A stretch of DNA of 13,414 nt, from contig JAUVQZ010000055.1 of assembly GCA_030597865.1 (NCBI GenBank), forward strand, positions 1 through 13,414, read 5' to 3'. The stretch's first letter is position 1; each line of letters opens with the position of its first letter. The position numbers were made by a program, and so were the translations under genes. This DNA is from Pseudomonadota bacterium (GTDB lineage Bacteria > Desulfobacterota > Desulfobulbia > Desulfobulbales > SURF-16). The notes below the pieces were generated by a model, which had not been told where the DNA came from, searched no databases, and saw nothing but the letters and a program-made list of their open reading frames with translations. This document shows, in pieces, positions 7,666-13,414 of this stretch.

Positions 7666-8937
7666 TTAATTTTGGGCATCCAGGGCAAAGAAGCGGCGAA
7701 CCATGTCGAGCTTGAGCTGTTTTGAGTCCTGATGGCAATCCTCCTTGAGGTGGAGGATGGGGTTGTGCAGCATCTTATTGATGATGGATGAGGTGAGTTT
7801 GTCAATGGCCTTGATTTCCTTGGCGGAAAGATCCAGGTTGGCCAGGGTTTTGGCCATCTCGGTGCGGCGGATTTCATCCGCCTTTTGGCGCAGATCAGTG
7901 ATGGTGGGGGCCAGGGCCATATTGCCTATCCAGCCCAGGAATTTAAGGGCCTCGTCAAGGATGATGCGTTCCGCCTTGGTGGCCTCGTTGGCCCGGCCCG
8001 ACTTATTCATCTCCACCACCTGACTGAGATCGTCGACGTCGTAGAGGTAGACGTTGTCGATATCGTTAAGCTGCGGGTCAAGGTCGCGGGGCACGGCAAT
8101 ATCGATGAAAAAGAGGGGGCGGTTGCGGCGGGGCCGCATCAGGGGCTGGACATCACCCTTGCGCAAGATAAGGTCAGGGGCGCCGGTGGAGCTTACCATG
8201 ATGTCCACCAGCTCAAGCTGGTCGTGGAGCTCTGCCAGACTGACGGCCTTGCCCTTGAAGCGTTTGGCCAGCTTGACGGCGTTTTCCAGGGTGCGGTTGG
8301 CGACGATGACCTCGGTGCAGCCCTGGGCCACCAGATGTTCGGCGGCCAGTTCCGCCATCTCACCGGCCCCGGCCAGCAGCACTTTTTTGTTTTTCAGATC
8401 ACCAAAGATCTTTTTGGCCAGCTGCACCGCAGCATAGCTGATGGAAACGGCGGAGGAACCGATATTGGTTTCTGAGCGGACCCGTTTGGCCGCGCTAAAG
8501 GCCTTGTGGATAAGGCGGTTCAGGATGACCCCGGTGCAGTTTCTCTCCGCGGCCTCCCTATAGGCGTTCTTTAACTGGCCAAGGATCTGCGGTTCACCCA
8601 CCACCATGGAGTCAAGGCTGGCTGCCACCCGGAAGAGATGGTTGATGGCCTCGGTGCCCTGGTGGAGATAGGTGTATTCGATGGCCTGTTCTTCCGAGAG
8701 ATCGCTTGCCGCAAAGAGAAAGGAGCGTATGTGGCGCACGCTCTTTTCAGGGCTGGAAGAGGTGAAGATAACCTCCACCCGGTTACAGGTGGACAAGAAA
8801 CAGAACTCGTCGCAGCCGGGGACCTCGCCCAGCATGGCCAGGGGGACCTCAACGTCGGGGAAGGCCAGCTTCTCGCGAACCGCCACTGGCGCGGTCTTGT
8901 GGTTAACGCCGAGAATGAAGATCTGCTCAACGGACAT
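7666..8937 (-). CDS. hemA: Glutamyl-tRNA reductase
   Basis: HemA catalyses the NADPH-dependent reduction of glutamyl-tRNA(Glu) to glutamate-1-semialdehyde, the first committed step of C5-route tetrapyrrole synthesis in the cytoplasm. The 423 residues match the usual family length. The N-terminal catalytic domain opens with ILGVNHKTAPVAVREKLAF and carries the catalytic Cys51 in LSTCNRVEV. The helix HLFRVAASLDSMVVGEPQIL follows. The NADPH domain has VLLAGAGEMAELAAEHL (about 187-203), VANRTLENA and VSSTGAPDLI, then FIDIAVPRDLDPQL, and a C-terminal dimerisation helix region follows. The ATG at 8937 is chosen because homologs start at this point. A reading frame open to 9129 would add 64 residues encoded antisense-like within ccsA, with no homology. 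The gene overlaps the 3' end of ccsA by 11 bases, implying coupled translation, and GTGGGG upstream may act as a ribosome binding site. Confidence 0.97.
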   Translation of the reverse strand: MSVEQIFILGVNHKTAPVAVREKLAFPDVEVPLAMLGEVPGCDEFCFLSTCNRVEVIFTSSSPEKSVRHIRSFLFAASDLSEEQAIEYTYLHQGTEAINHLFRVAASLDSMVVGEPQILGQLKNAYREAAERNCTGVILNRLIHKAFSAAKRVRSETNIGSSAVSISYAAVQLAKKIFGDLKNKKVLLAGAGEMAELAAEHLVAQGCTEVIVANRTLENAVKLAKRFKGKAVSLAELHDQLELVDIMVSSTGAPDLILRKGDVQPLMRPRRNRPLFFIDIAVPRDLDPQLNDIDNVYLYDVDDLSQVVEMNKSGRANEATKAERIILDEALKFLGWIGNMALAPTITDLRQKADEIRRTEMAKTLANLDLSAKEIKAIDKLTSSIINKMLHNPILHLKEDCHQDSKQLKLDMVRRFFALDAQN

Positions 8938-9736
8938 AGCTATGGGCCCCACTGAGCAGGAAGTTGACACCCCACAGGGTAAAAAGAACCGCTGCAAAGC
9001 CGATGATCGACATGATGGCCGTTCGCCGGCCGCGCCAGCCAATGGCAAAGCGCTGGTGGAGCAGACCGGCGTAGACCAGCCAGGTGATAAGGGACCATGT
9101 TTCCTTGGGATCCCATTGCCAGTACGCACCCCAGGCCTGTTTGGCCCACAGGGAGCCGGTCATAATGCCCAGGGTCAGCAGGGGAAAGCCAATGGTCAGA
9201 CAATGCTGGCTCAACTGATCAAGGGATTCCAGGGAGGGCAGACGGTGATAAAAGAGGCCGAATCGTTTCTTTTTGAGCTCCCGGTCTTGCAGGAGGTACA
9301 TGATGCCACCGCAAAAGCCCAGGGCCAGAAAGCCGTTGGCGGCAATGGCGATGGAGGCATGGATCGGCAGCCAGAGGGACTGTAAGGCGGGGGGCAGCTC
9401 ATTGATAACCCGGGACGAGCAGAGGGCAACGGTCATCAGGGCCAGGATGACCAGGGAGACAAAGGTGCCGAAATTTTTTATTTGATAGCGCCAGCGGAAG
9501 GAGAGAAAGGCCCAGGTCACGGCCCAGGCGAAAAAGGACACCGTGTCATGGTGGGTGGTAAGGGGGGTGTGGCCGGCGGCAATATAGCGGGCGATGATGG
9601 TGATGGTGTGGAGGATGCCGGCCCCAAGGAGGATCTTCCTGGCCGTGGCGCGCACCTTCTTGTTCTGGGAGGTAAAGAAGACCAGATAGAGGGTGCCTGC
9701 CACAGCGTAAACGGCATATGTCGCGGTGAAGAGCAT
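8927..9736 (-). CDS. ccsA: CcsA/ResC-type cytochrome c assembly protein (HemX-like)
   Basis: This 269-residue polytopic inner-membrane protein has about eight hydrophobic helices. The tryptophan-rich heme-handling motif WGAYWQWDPKETWSLITW (202-219) is diagnostic of the cytochrome c assembly (CcsA/CcmC/CcmF) superfamily. Candidate heme-ligand histidines are His43, His125 (LPIHASIA), His227 and His265 (SGAHSY). In system II biogenesis such a protein works with a CcsB/ResB partner to deliver heme to apocytochromes on the periplasmic side. No such partner lies in this window. Short HemX-like relatives next to hemA may instead affect GluTR level or heme export, so a HemX role is the main alternative. 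The start ATG at 9736 has GAGGA at good spacing, and only 2 bases separate it from the precorrin-2 dehydrogenase stop codon. It overlaps hemA by 11 bases. Confidence 0.9.
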   Translation of the reverse strand: MLFTATYAVYAVAGTLYLVFFTSQNKKVRATARKILLGAGILHTITIIARYIAAGHTPLTTHHDTVSFFAWAVTWAFLSFRWRYQIKNFGTFVSLVILALMTVALCSSRVINELPPALQSLWLPIHASIAIAANGFLALGFCGGIMYLLQDRELKKKRFGLFYHRLPSLESLDQLSQHCLTIGFPLLTLGIMTGSLWAKQAWGAYWQWDPKETWSLITWLVYAGLLHQRFAIGWRGRRTAIMSIIGFAAVLFTLWGVNFLLSGAHSYVR

Positions 9737-9738
9737 CT

Positions 9739-10428
9739 TTATTCCTCGCTGTTTTGTTGGAGTTCGCGGCGCAGGGTGTCGAGACAGCCCAGGTCAACCC
9801 CAGGGCCCAGGACGGCATGGATATGGTTGCTGATGGTCTGCCAGTCCTTCCTCTCAAGGAGGGTGATTAGCTCTGGGTGGAGCAGCTCTTCAAAGATAAG
9901 CTTGTTCTTGCTGTGGGGCAGGCCCTTGGCCAGAACAACGGGGCGCAGGCTGCCCATGAGTTCCAGGGCCAGATTATACTCGGGGCCAAATGACCTCTCA
10001 AGCTCCTGGCGCAGCCTCTTGGCAAGGGCCGGGCTTTTGCCTGCCGTGGAAATGGAGATGGCCAGGTCGCCCTGGCGCACCGTGGCCGGCAGGATGAAGT
10101 TGCACCATTTTGTGACATCGGCAACATTGAGGAGCAGGTTGCCTGCTTCGGCCTCGGCATGGACCTGTTCCTGAACCGCCTCATCATCGGTGGCGGCAAT
10201 GACCATAAAGGAACCGGCCAGATCGCCAGGTTTATAGCCCCGGTCAATCCAGGCAATGAGGCCTTGGTCCGCCATCATCTCAAGTTCCTTGGTCACTGCC
10301 GGGCTGATAAGCGTCACTGCGGCACCATGGGCCAGCAGACCCTTGACCTTGCGCTGGGCAACCCGGCCGCCGCCCACGACGGTGCAGGGCCGGTTGCTGA
10401 TGTCGACATTAATGGGGAAGTATGACAT
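9739..10428 (-). CDS. sirC: Precorrin-2 dehydrogenase (SirC/Met8/CysG N-terminal type)
   Basis: This protein oxidises precorrin-2 to sirohydrochlorin using NAD+, in the branch leading to siroheme. Some family members also insert iron, which cannot be decided here. The 229-residue protein starts with YFPINVDISNRPCTVVGGGR, a Rossmann NAD-binding motif with GGGRVAQRK (19-27). It continues with VIAATDDEAV (76-85), NVADVTKWCNF (101-111) and GDLAISISTAGKSPALAKRL (120-139). Asp104 aligns by eye with the active-site Asp of CysG. There is no uroporphyrinogen methyltransferase domain, so that step is encoded elsewhere. The ATG at 10428 is the only plausible start, since an in-frame TAG lies three codons upstream. 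AGGGAG sits 12 bases before it, a slightly long spacing. Siroheme is needed for dissimilatory sulfite reductase, and in sulfate reducers it is also a heme precursor (Ahb route), which explains the link to hemA and ccsA. First gene of its unit. Confidence 0.92.
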   Translation of the reverse strand: MSYFPINVDISNRPCTVVGGGRVAQRKVKGLLAHGAAVTLISPAVTKELEMMADQGLIAWIDRGYKPGDLAGSFMVIAATDDEAVQEQVHAEAEAGNLLLNVADVTKWCNFILPATVRQGDLAISISTAGKSPALAKRLRQELERSFGPEYNLALELMGSLRPVVLAKGLPHSKNKLIFEELLHPELITLLERKDWQTISNHIHAVLGPGVDLGCLDTLRRELQQNSEE

Positions 10429-10476
10429 GATGGACTAATTCTCCCTAAGGGTAATGGGGGTGTTGAACAACAAATT

Positions 10477-10504
10477 ACTATAAACCACCGACAAAGAAAT
10501 TCAA
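10477..10504 (-). promoter_or_regulatory. Sigma70-type promoter for sirC-ccsA-hemA unit
   Basis: On the minus strand, TTGAAT (10504-10499) is followed by a 16-base spacer and TATAGT (10482-10477), which matches the -10 consensus at five of six positions. The predicted start is near 10470, giving a leader of about 42 bases before the ATG at 10428. A short inverted repeat (TGTTG, AA, CAACA at 10461-10472) overlaps the predicted start and could be a regulatory site, though it is short. The same 108-base divergent spacer must also serve the + strand gene at 10537, for which no clear promoter was found. Confidence 0.55.
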
Positions 10505-10524
10505 CGAAAAGGTAACTGTAATCC

Positions 10525-10530
10525 AGGGGG
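10525..10530 (+). promoter_or_regulatory. Ribosome binding site of the selenoprotein gene
   Basis: AGGGGG, continuing into GGAAGG, lies six bases before the ATG at 10537. It supports real translation of this small gene and fixes its start, placing the first ligand motif CYC at residues 8-10. Confidence 0.6.
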
Positions 10531-10536
10531 AAGGCC

Positions 10537-10779
10537 ATGCCGCAAGGAAAACTCATTTGTTATTGCTATGGTTTTTTTGAAGAGGACATCAGGGATGATG
10601 TGAGCCGTCATGGCCGCTCCACCATCATGGAAAAGATCATGGCTGAGAAGAGGGCCGGTGCCTGCCGGTGTGCTGAGACCAACCCGTCTGGCCGCTGATG
10701 TCTGGCCGATGTCCGCCGGGTCGCGGAACAGCAGTTAAAAAAATCAGCAGATAGCAGTGGTCAATCAGCAGGGGAATGA
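10537..10779 (+). CDS. CopZ/BFD-like [2Fe-2S] protein with in-frame TGA, probable selenoprotein
   Basis: This small cytoplasmic iron-sulfur protein has 80 codons including an in-frame TGA as codon 54 (10696-10698); the terminating TGA is at 10777-10779. The part before the TGA matches the BFD-like [2Fe-2S] domain found at the C-terminus of CopZ-type copper chaperones. It contains ICYCYGFFEEDIRDDV (7-22), HGRSTIMEKIMAEKRAGACR (25-44) and CAETNPSGR (45-53). The frame then continues as Sec/stop followed by CLADVRRVAEQQ. From memory, relatives read NPxGRCCLGDV here, so the TGA replaces the first Cys of the Cys-Cys pair. Likely metal or redox residues are Cys8, Cys10, Cys43, Cys45, Sec54 and Cys55. 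Continued family similarity after the TGA and a hairpin just downstream favour selenocysteine over termination. The zinc-binding N-terminal domain of full CopZ is absent. The alternatives are a truncated gene or a sequence error. The gene is divergent from sirC and convergent with the DUF945 gene. Confidence 0.8.
10696..10729 (+). promoter_or_regulatory. UGA codon and bacterial SECIS-like hairpin
   Basis: Counting the U of UGA as 1, GTCCGC (16-21) can pair with GCGGAAC (28-34, one A bulged) around a six-base loop CGGGTC (22-27). In E. coli fdhF, as I recall it, the SelB-binding hairpin has loop AGGUCU at 21-26, GC pairs closing the loop, and a bulged U at 17. Here the loop Gs are at 23-25 and U is at 17. 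The fold was worked out by hand. An alternative 5-bp stem, CTGGC with GCCGG, lies nearer the UGA. Confidence 0.6.
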
Positions 10780-10785
10780 AGAAAA

Positions 10786-10848
10786 TCTCCCTTGGCAACT
10801 GACAGATGCGCGACCAGGGGGAGACTTTGACTGACAACCCTTAGGTTG
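10786..10848. terminator. Inverted repeats between convergent genes, possible bidirectional terminator
   Basis: Two hairpins fill the 70-base gap between the selenoprotein stop and the DUF945 stop. The first pairs TCTCCCTTGG (10786-10795) with CCAGGGGGAGA (10814-10824, one bulged G), with AAAA before it and CTTT after it. The second pairs CAACC with GGTTG (10835-10839 and 10844-10848) around a CTTA loop. Neither is followed by a strong T run, so termination is plausible from position but not certain. Confidence 0.35.
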
Positions 10849-10849
10849 G

Positions 10850-12235
10850 TTAGAAGCTAAGGGGCACTGGCTTATCGTTTAACATGGTTTGGCCGTTTTT
10901 GAAGCTGGCTGTCAGGCTGTATTGACCGTTGGCCAGGAGCAGGATGTTTTGTTCGACCAGCCCCTGAAGTTGCTTGCTGCTGGCCCGGGCCGCCTCCTGG
11001 TCACAGTCCGGCTCGGGGTGTTCGCCGCAGAGGCGTTCCTTGGTGAAGTTTTTGGTCTGCACGGCCATGAAGCGTTCGTCGGCATTAAAATTCGCCTCGG
11101 CACTGAGACGGCCCAGGAGAAAGAAGGGGTTGAGGATCACCTCACCTTGGCCGTTAAAGGCTATGTGGGCGCTTGCCAGGCAGGCTCCTTCCGGGGTGGT
11201 CAGGGAGAAATTCTCCAGCCGGATCTCCGGTGATTTGGCCAGCAGGGCTGAGGCGTGGCTGCTGAGAATGCCCAGAACCTCTGTGCTGGCTGGTTTGGCC
11301 TGCATGGCCGTATAGGCCTCGCTGAGTTTGGCAATGGCCTGGGCGTCCAGGTTGGCCAGGCTCATCTTCAGGTTGCCCGGGCCATATTTCCTGTCGGTAA
11401 ACTGGAGGTGGTCTATGTTGATCTCCTCCTCCACCCGGACAAGCCCCTGCTCTTCGCTGCTTGTGATGCGGACATCAAGGCCGCTCAGGGCGATTTTTTC
11501 TTCCATGCCCTGGCCCCATGTGGCCTCAAATCTTTGTATTGCCGTCATAATGGTGCCCAGGGAAAGGCTGTGGCTTCCCTCCCGCATCTGGGCCTGGGTC
11601 GTTATTTCCCCAATGACAATCCCTGCAGCTCCCTGGCCCCTGAGTTCGAGTCCTGGGGCGCGGAAGTCGAGGTCGTAGCTGAGGAGATTATTGCCCTCCA
11701 GAAGGAGATTTCCATCAAATCCCTGCCAGTTCAGCTTGAAGGTTTCGCTGCCCACTGCCAGGGAGCTGTGCAGGGGCCTGCCCTTGAAGGTGATCTCTGT
11801 CCGGCCGTTTATGGGGGCATGCACCGTGATGTCGGTGGTGGCAAGCTGCCGTAACTGCGATATGAAGGGCGGTTCGTCGGCCAGCAAGGGATCAATCTCC
11901 AGGGAGCCCTGGGCGTAAAGCTGAACCGGGGTAAAGAGTGAGCTCTTTTGTCTCTGGCCGCTGAGGACGAAGGGGCCATGGTGGATGGTTTGCCTGATCC
12001 GGGTGGAAATGGTCTCCGGGGTGGCGGGATTGTTGTCAGGAATGGGGATGTGGAGCTGGATATGGAGTTCGGAGCTGAAAAGACCCTGCCTGTAGGAGGA
12101 GTCAATCCGGCCTGGAAAGTTTGCCTGTAACTCGGCAATGGCCGCCTGGCAGTTCTTGCGGGCCAGGAGACCAAAGCCAAGGTAGGCGCCAAGGGTTATG
12201 AGGACAAGGACAACAAGGGCAACGAGTTTTTTCAT
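10850..12235 (-). CDS. DUF945 (YdgA-like) protein
   Basis: This 461-residue protein belongs to the DUF945/YdgA-like family (bacterial, function unknown). An N-terminal hydrophobic segment (about 3-25: KKLVALVVLVLITLGAYLGF) acts as a membrane anchor or uncleaved signal, so the bulk is probably periplasmic. Family-like parts are the early stretch RIDSSYRQGLFSSELHIQL, a beta-rich middle with FKLNWQGFDGNLLLEGN, and the late DERFMAVQTKNFTKERLC. The C-terminal region has a short cysteine pair (CGEHPEPDC) that might form a disulfide. The ATG at 12235 is preferred over an in-frame TTG at 12286, because GGAG sits eight bases before it and the hydrophobic helix then begins immediately. The gene is divergent from the TetR gene, with 141 bases between starts containing a perfect palindrome, so the regulator may control it too. 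The biochemical role is unknown. Confidence 0.8.
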   Translation of the reverse strand: MKKLVALVVLVLITLGAYLGFGLLARKNCQAAIAELQANFPGRIDSSYRQGLFSSELHIQLHIPIPDNNPATPETISTRIRQTIHHGPFVLSGQRQKSSLFTPVQLYAQGSLEIDPLLADEPPFISQLRQLATTDITVHAPINGRTEITFKGRPLHSSLAVGSETFKLNWQGFDGNLLLEGNNLLSYDLDFRAPGLELRGQGAAGIVIGEITTQAQMREGSHSLSLGTIMTAIQRFEATWGQGMEEKIALSGLDVRITSSEEQGLVRVEEEINIDHLQFTDRKYGPGNLKMSLANLDAQAIAKLSEAYTAMQAKPASTEVLGILSSHASALLAKSPEIRLENFSLTTPEGACLASAHIAFNGQGEVILNPFFLLGRLSAEANFNADERFMAVQTKNFTKERLCGEHPEPDCDQEAARASSKQLQGLVEQNILLLANGQYSLTASFKNGQTMLNDKPVPLSF

Positions 12236-12265
12236 GGTATGGTCTCCAGGGGGTATGGTTGCGCT

Positions 12266-12271
12266 AGTATA
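12266..12271 (-). promoter_or_regulatory. Possible -10 element upstream of the DUF945 gene
   Basis: TATACT on the minus strand matches the -10 consensus at five of six positions and lies about 30 bases before the ATG. No acceptable -35 is found at 16-18 bases upstream, although a T-rich tract (minus strand, around 12291-12300) precedes it. This is a weak call. Confidence 0.25.
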
Positions 12272-12340
12272 TCTGATAGCTGCCAACCTGCTTTAAAAAA
12301 AATCAAAAAGTAAGGGTGGCAATTTTTAAGGAAGGCGGGC

Positions 12341-12365
12341 TATCATAGAACGAACGTTCGTTCTA
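12341..12365 (+). promoter_or_regulatory. Perfect 20-bp palindromic operator with -10 element before the TetR gene
   Basis: The palindrome runs 12346-12365, with half site TAGAACGAAC and its exact reverse complement GTTCGTTCTA. It immediately follows a -10-like TATCAT (12341-12346; only a poor -35 is visible) and ends three bases before the GGAGG ribosome binding site. A symmetric site of this length next to a TetR gene is the usual arrangement for autorepression. Its place in the divergent spacer means it could also affect the DUF945 promoter, about 75 bases away. Confidence 0.8.
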
Positions 12366-12376
12366 GCGGAGGGAGT

Positions 12377-12961
12377 GTGAAAGATATTGACCCCTATCAA
12401 AATGAACCCCGGCAGGAGATCCTGGATGCCACCCTGCGTCTTTTTTCCGCAAAGGGCTATTTCGGCACCTCCATGCAGGATATCCGCAAAGAATCCGGGG
12501 TGAGCATCGGTGCCATCTATCATTATTTCAAAAATAAGGAGGAGATCGCCACCGCCCTCTATGACGCCCTCCTGGAACAAATGAGTGAGAGGACGAATCA
12601 TTATCTTACAACAGAAAAAACCTTTGAGGCGGCCTGTCAGGCCTTGATAAAATATTTTTTTGCAATGGCCGAGGAAACCCCCCATGCCCTGCAATTCTTG
12701 CTCTATGCCCGCCATCGGGAATTTTTGCCCCATAAAAATCCGATCTGTACGGCAAAACCCTTTGAGCTGTTAATTGAAGCAGGCAAAAGGGCAATGGCAG
12801 CGGGTGAGGTGCGGCAGATGCATCCTGTGGTGCTGGCAACAACGGTGTTTGGCAGCCCCATGCGCCTTATCCTGCTAAGGGTTGATGGCATCATGGAGTT
12901 TCCGTTGACAGATTTTTTTGAGGAGTCCTGGGGCTGTATCTGGAGGGCAGTTTCGGCATGA
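12377..12961 (+). CDS. TetR/AcrR-family transcriptional regulator
   Basis: This is a cytoplasmic DNA-binding repressor of 194 residues, typical for the family. The N-terminal domain reads RQEILDATLRLFSAKGYFGT (12-31), followed by the helix-turn-helix TSMQDIRKESGVSIGAIYHY (31-50) and FKNKEEI. The C-terminal ligand-binding domain (about 60-194) has hydrophobic and aromatic residues but no feature that identifies the inducer. The start is GTG at 12377, with GGAGG four bases upstream. The first ATG-like alternatives lie inside the DNA-binding domain and are not credible. Its probable operator is the palindrome at 12346-12365. A cytochrome c gene follows 79 bases downstream on the same strand with no visible terminator between, so the two may be co-transcribed. 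Confidence 0.95.
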   Translation: MKDIDPYQNEPRQEILDATLRLFSAKGYFGTSMQDIRKESGVSIGAIYHYFKNKEEIATALYDALLEQMSERTNHYLTTEKTFEAACQALIKYFFAMAEETPHALQFLLYARHREFLPHKNPICTAKPFELLIEAGKRAMAAGEVRQMHPVVLATTVFGSPMRLILLRVDGIMEFPLTDFFEESWGCIWRAVSA

Positions 12962-13040
12962 CAGGGCATGGGACGGAGGGGTCTTGGCCGTTTAATCCCG
13001 GAAGAAGGTGCATGGCTTACAGCTTAGCAAGGAGGTCGCT

Positions 13041-13414
13041 ATGGAAAAAAGTATGGTGATGTGTGTCGTGGCGTTGGTGGGGCTGCTGTTTGCTCCAGCG
13101 GCTGAGGCCAGCCCCCAAAAGCGCTGGGATCCCGGGACAAAGACCTGCCGGGTTTTTGACTTTGACACGGGCTGGTGGGGGACTGGAGGCCAGATCTGGC
13201 GCTCCAATTGTAAGTCCTGCCATAGCCGTGATAATGACAAAGGGGCCCCTTTTCTCTACATGGAGTCAAAGTCGTCCAAGGGGTGGAATCGTGTTTTTTC
13301 TGAGAAATATCCCCAATGCGCCAAGGATGGCCAGTGGGATTCCCTGACCCTGGACGAGACCTTGAAGCTCAATGATTATCTCTACCGGTTTGGCGCCAAT
13401 ACCTATGATCCTAA
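13041..13414 (+). CDS. Secreted monoheme c-type cytochrome (3' end outside window)
   Basis: The frame starts at ATG 13041, behind a strong ribosome binding site (AAGGAGGT), and is open for 124 codons to the window edge, so it is truncated on the right. A signal peptide is clear: MEKSMVMCVVALVGLLFAPA with cleavage expected after AEA near residue 23. One heme-attachment motif, CKSCH (57-61), follows in the context WRSNCKSCHS, so heme is covalently bound after export. Met74 (FLYMES) is a possible sixth ligand, although the usual class I spacing is longer; a later Met outside the window could serve instead. Two further Cys, at 36 and 93, could form a disulfide. Its apoprotein would be a client of the CcsA-type system encoded at 8927-9736. 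The electron partner is unknown. Confidence 0.85.
   Translation, partial: MEKSMVMCVVALVGLLFAPAAEASPQKRWDPGTKTCRVFDFDTGWWGTGGQIWRSNCKSCHSRDNDKGAPFLYMESKSSKGWNRVFSEKYPQCAKDGQWDSLTLDETLKLNDYLYRFGANTYDP

Noticed and set aside
8938..9129. In-frame 64-residue N-terminal extension of hemA
   Set aside because: It lies wholly inside ccsA in another frame, has no family resemblance, and homologs start at MSVEQIFILGVNHK.
10537..10698. Reading the small gene as a complete 53-residue protein ending at the first TGA
   Set aside because: This would remove the conserved Cys-Cys region, yet family-like sequence continues in frame after the TGA and a SECIS-like hairpin follows.
12236..12286. TTG start giving 17 extra residues on the DUF945 protein
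   Set aside because: The ATG at 12235 has GGAG at eight bases and begins directly with the membrane anchor.

Overview
The window looks like part of a chromosome from a sulfate-reducing deltaproteobacterium (Desulfobacterota), most likely near Desulfobulbales. This is inferred from gene content: a siroheme/heme/cytochrome c cluster, a ferredoxin-nitroreductase fusion, a large GAF-containing hybrid kinase, a c-type cytochrome, and a probable selenocysteine codon. No database search was possible. No tRNA, rRNA, CRISPR array, insertion sequence or phage gene was seen.

Layout. On the + strand at the left are the 3' part of an EamA/DMT permease with a cysteine-rich tail (1-921) and a 2x[4Fe-4S] ferredoxin-nitroreductase (999-1925). 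A minus-strand unit converges on them, read right to left: outer-membrane porin-like protein (7036-5744), lipoprotein-type ABC substrate-binding protein (5705-4722) and dCACHE-HAMP-GAF hybrid histidine kinase with a receiver domain (4713-1912). A good sigma70-type promoter lies upstream (7112-7140), with a 12-bp palindrome at the predicted transcription start. Upstream of that is a second minus-strand unit: precorrin-2 dehydrogenase (10428-9739), CcsA-type cytochrome c assembly protein (9736-8927), glutamyl-tRNA reductase hemA (8937-7666) and a small PGPGW-family membrane protein (7647-7204). It has its own promoter at 10477-10504. Its products join the first step of tetrapyrrole synthesis, the branch to siroheme, and heme attachment to cytochromes.

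The most interesting locus is the apparently gene-poor gap at 10429-10849. A small + strand gene (10537-10779, 80 codons) encodes a CopZ/BFD-type [2Fe-2S] protein whose reading frame crosses an in-frame TGA (10696-10698). That TGA sits exactly where relatives carry the first Cys of a Cys-Cys pair. Family-like sequence continues after it, and a SECIS-like hairpin follows at the spacing seen in E. coli fdhF. The simplest reading is a selenoprotein, which ordinary gene calling would truncate to 53 residues or miss.

On the right are a DUF945/YdgA-like protein (12235-10850, minus), a TetR-family regulator (12377-12961, plus) with a perfect 20-bp palindromic operator at its 5' end, and a secreted monoheme cytochrome c (13041 onward) cut by the window edge.
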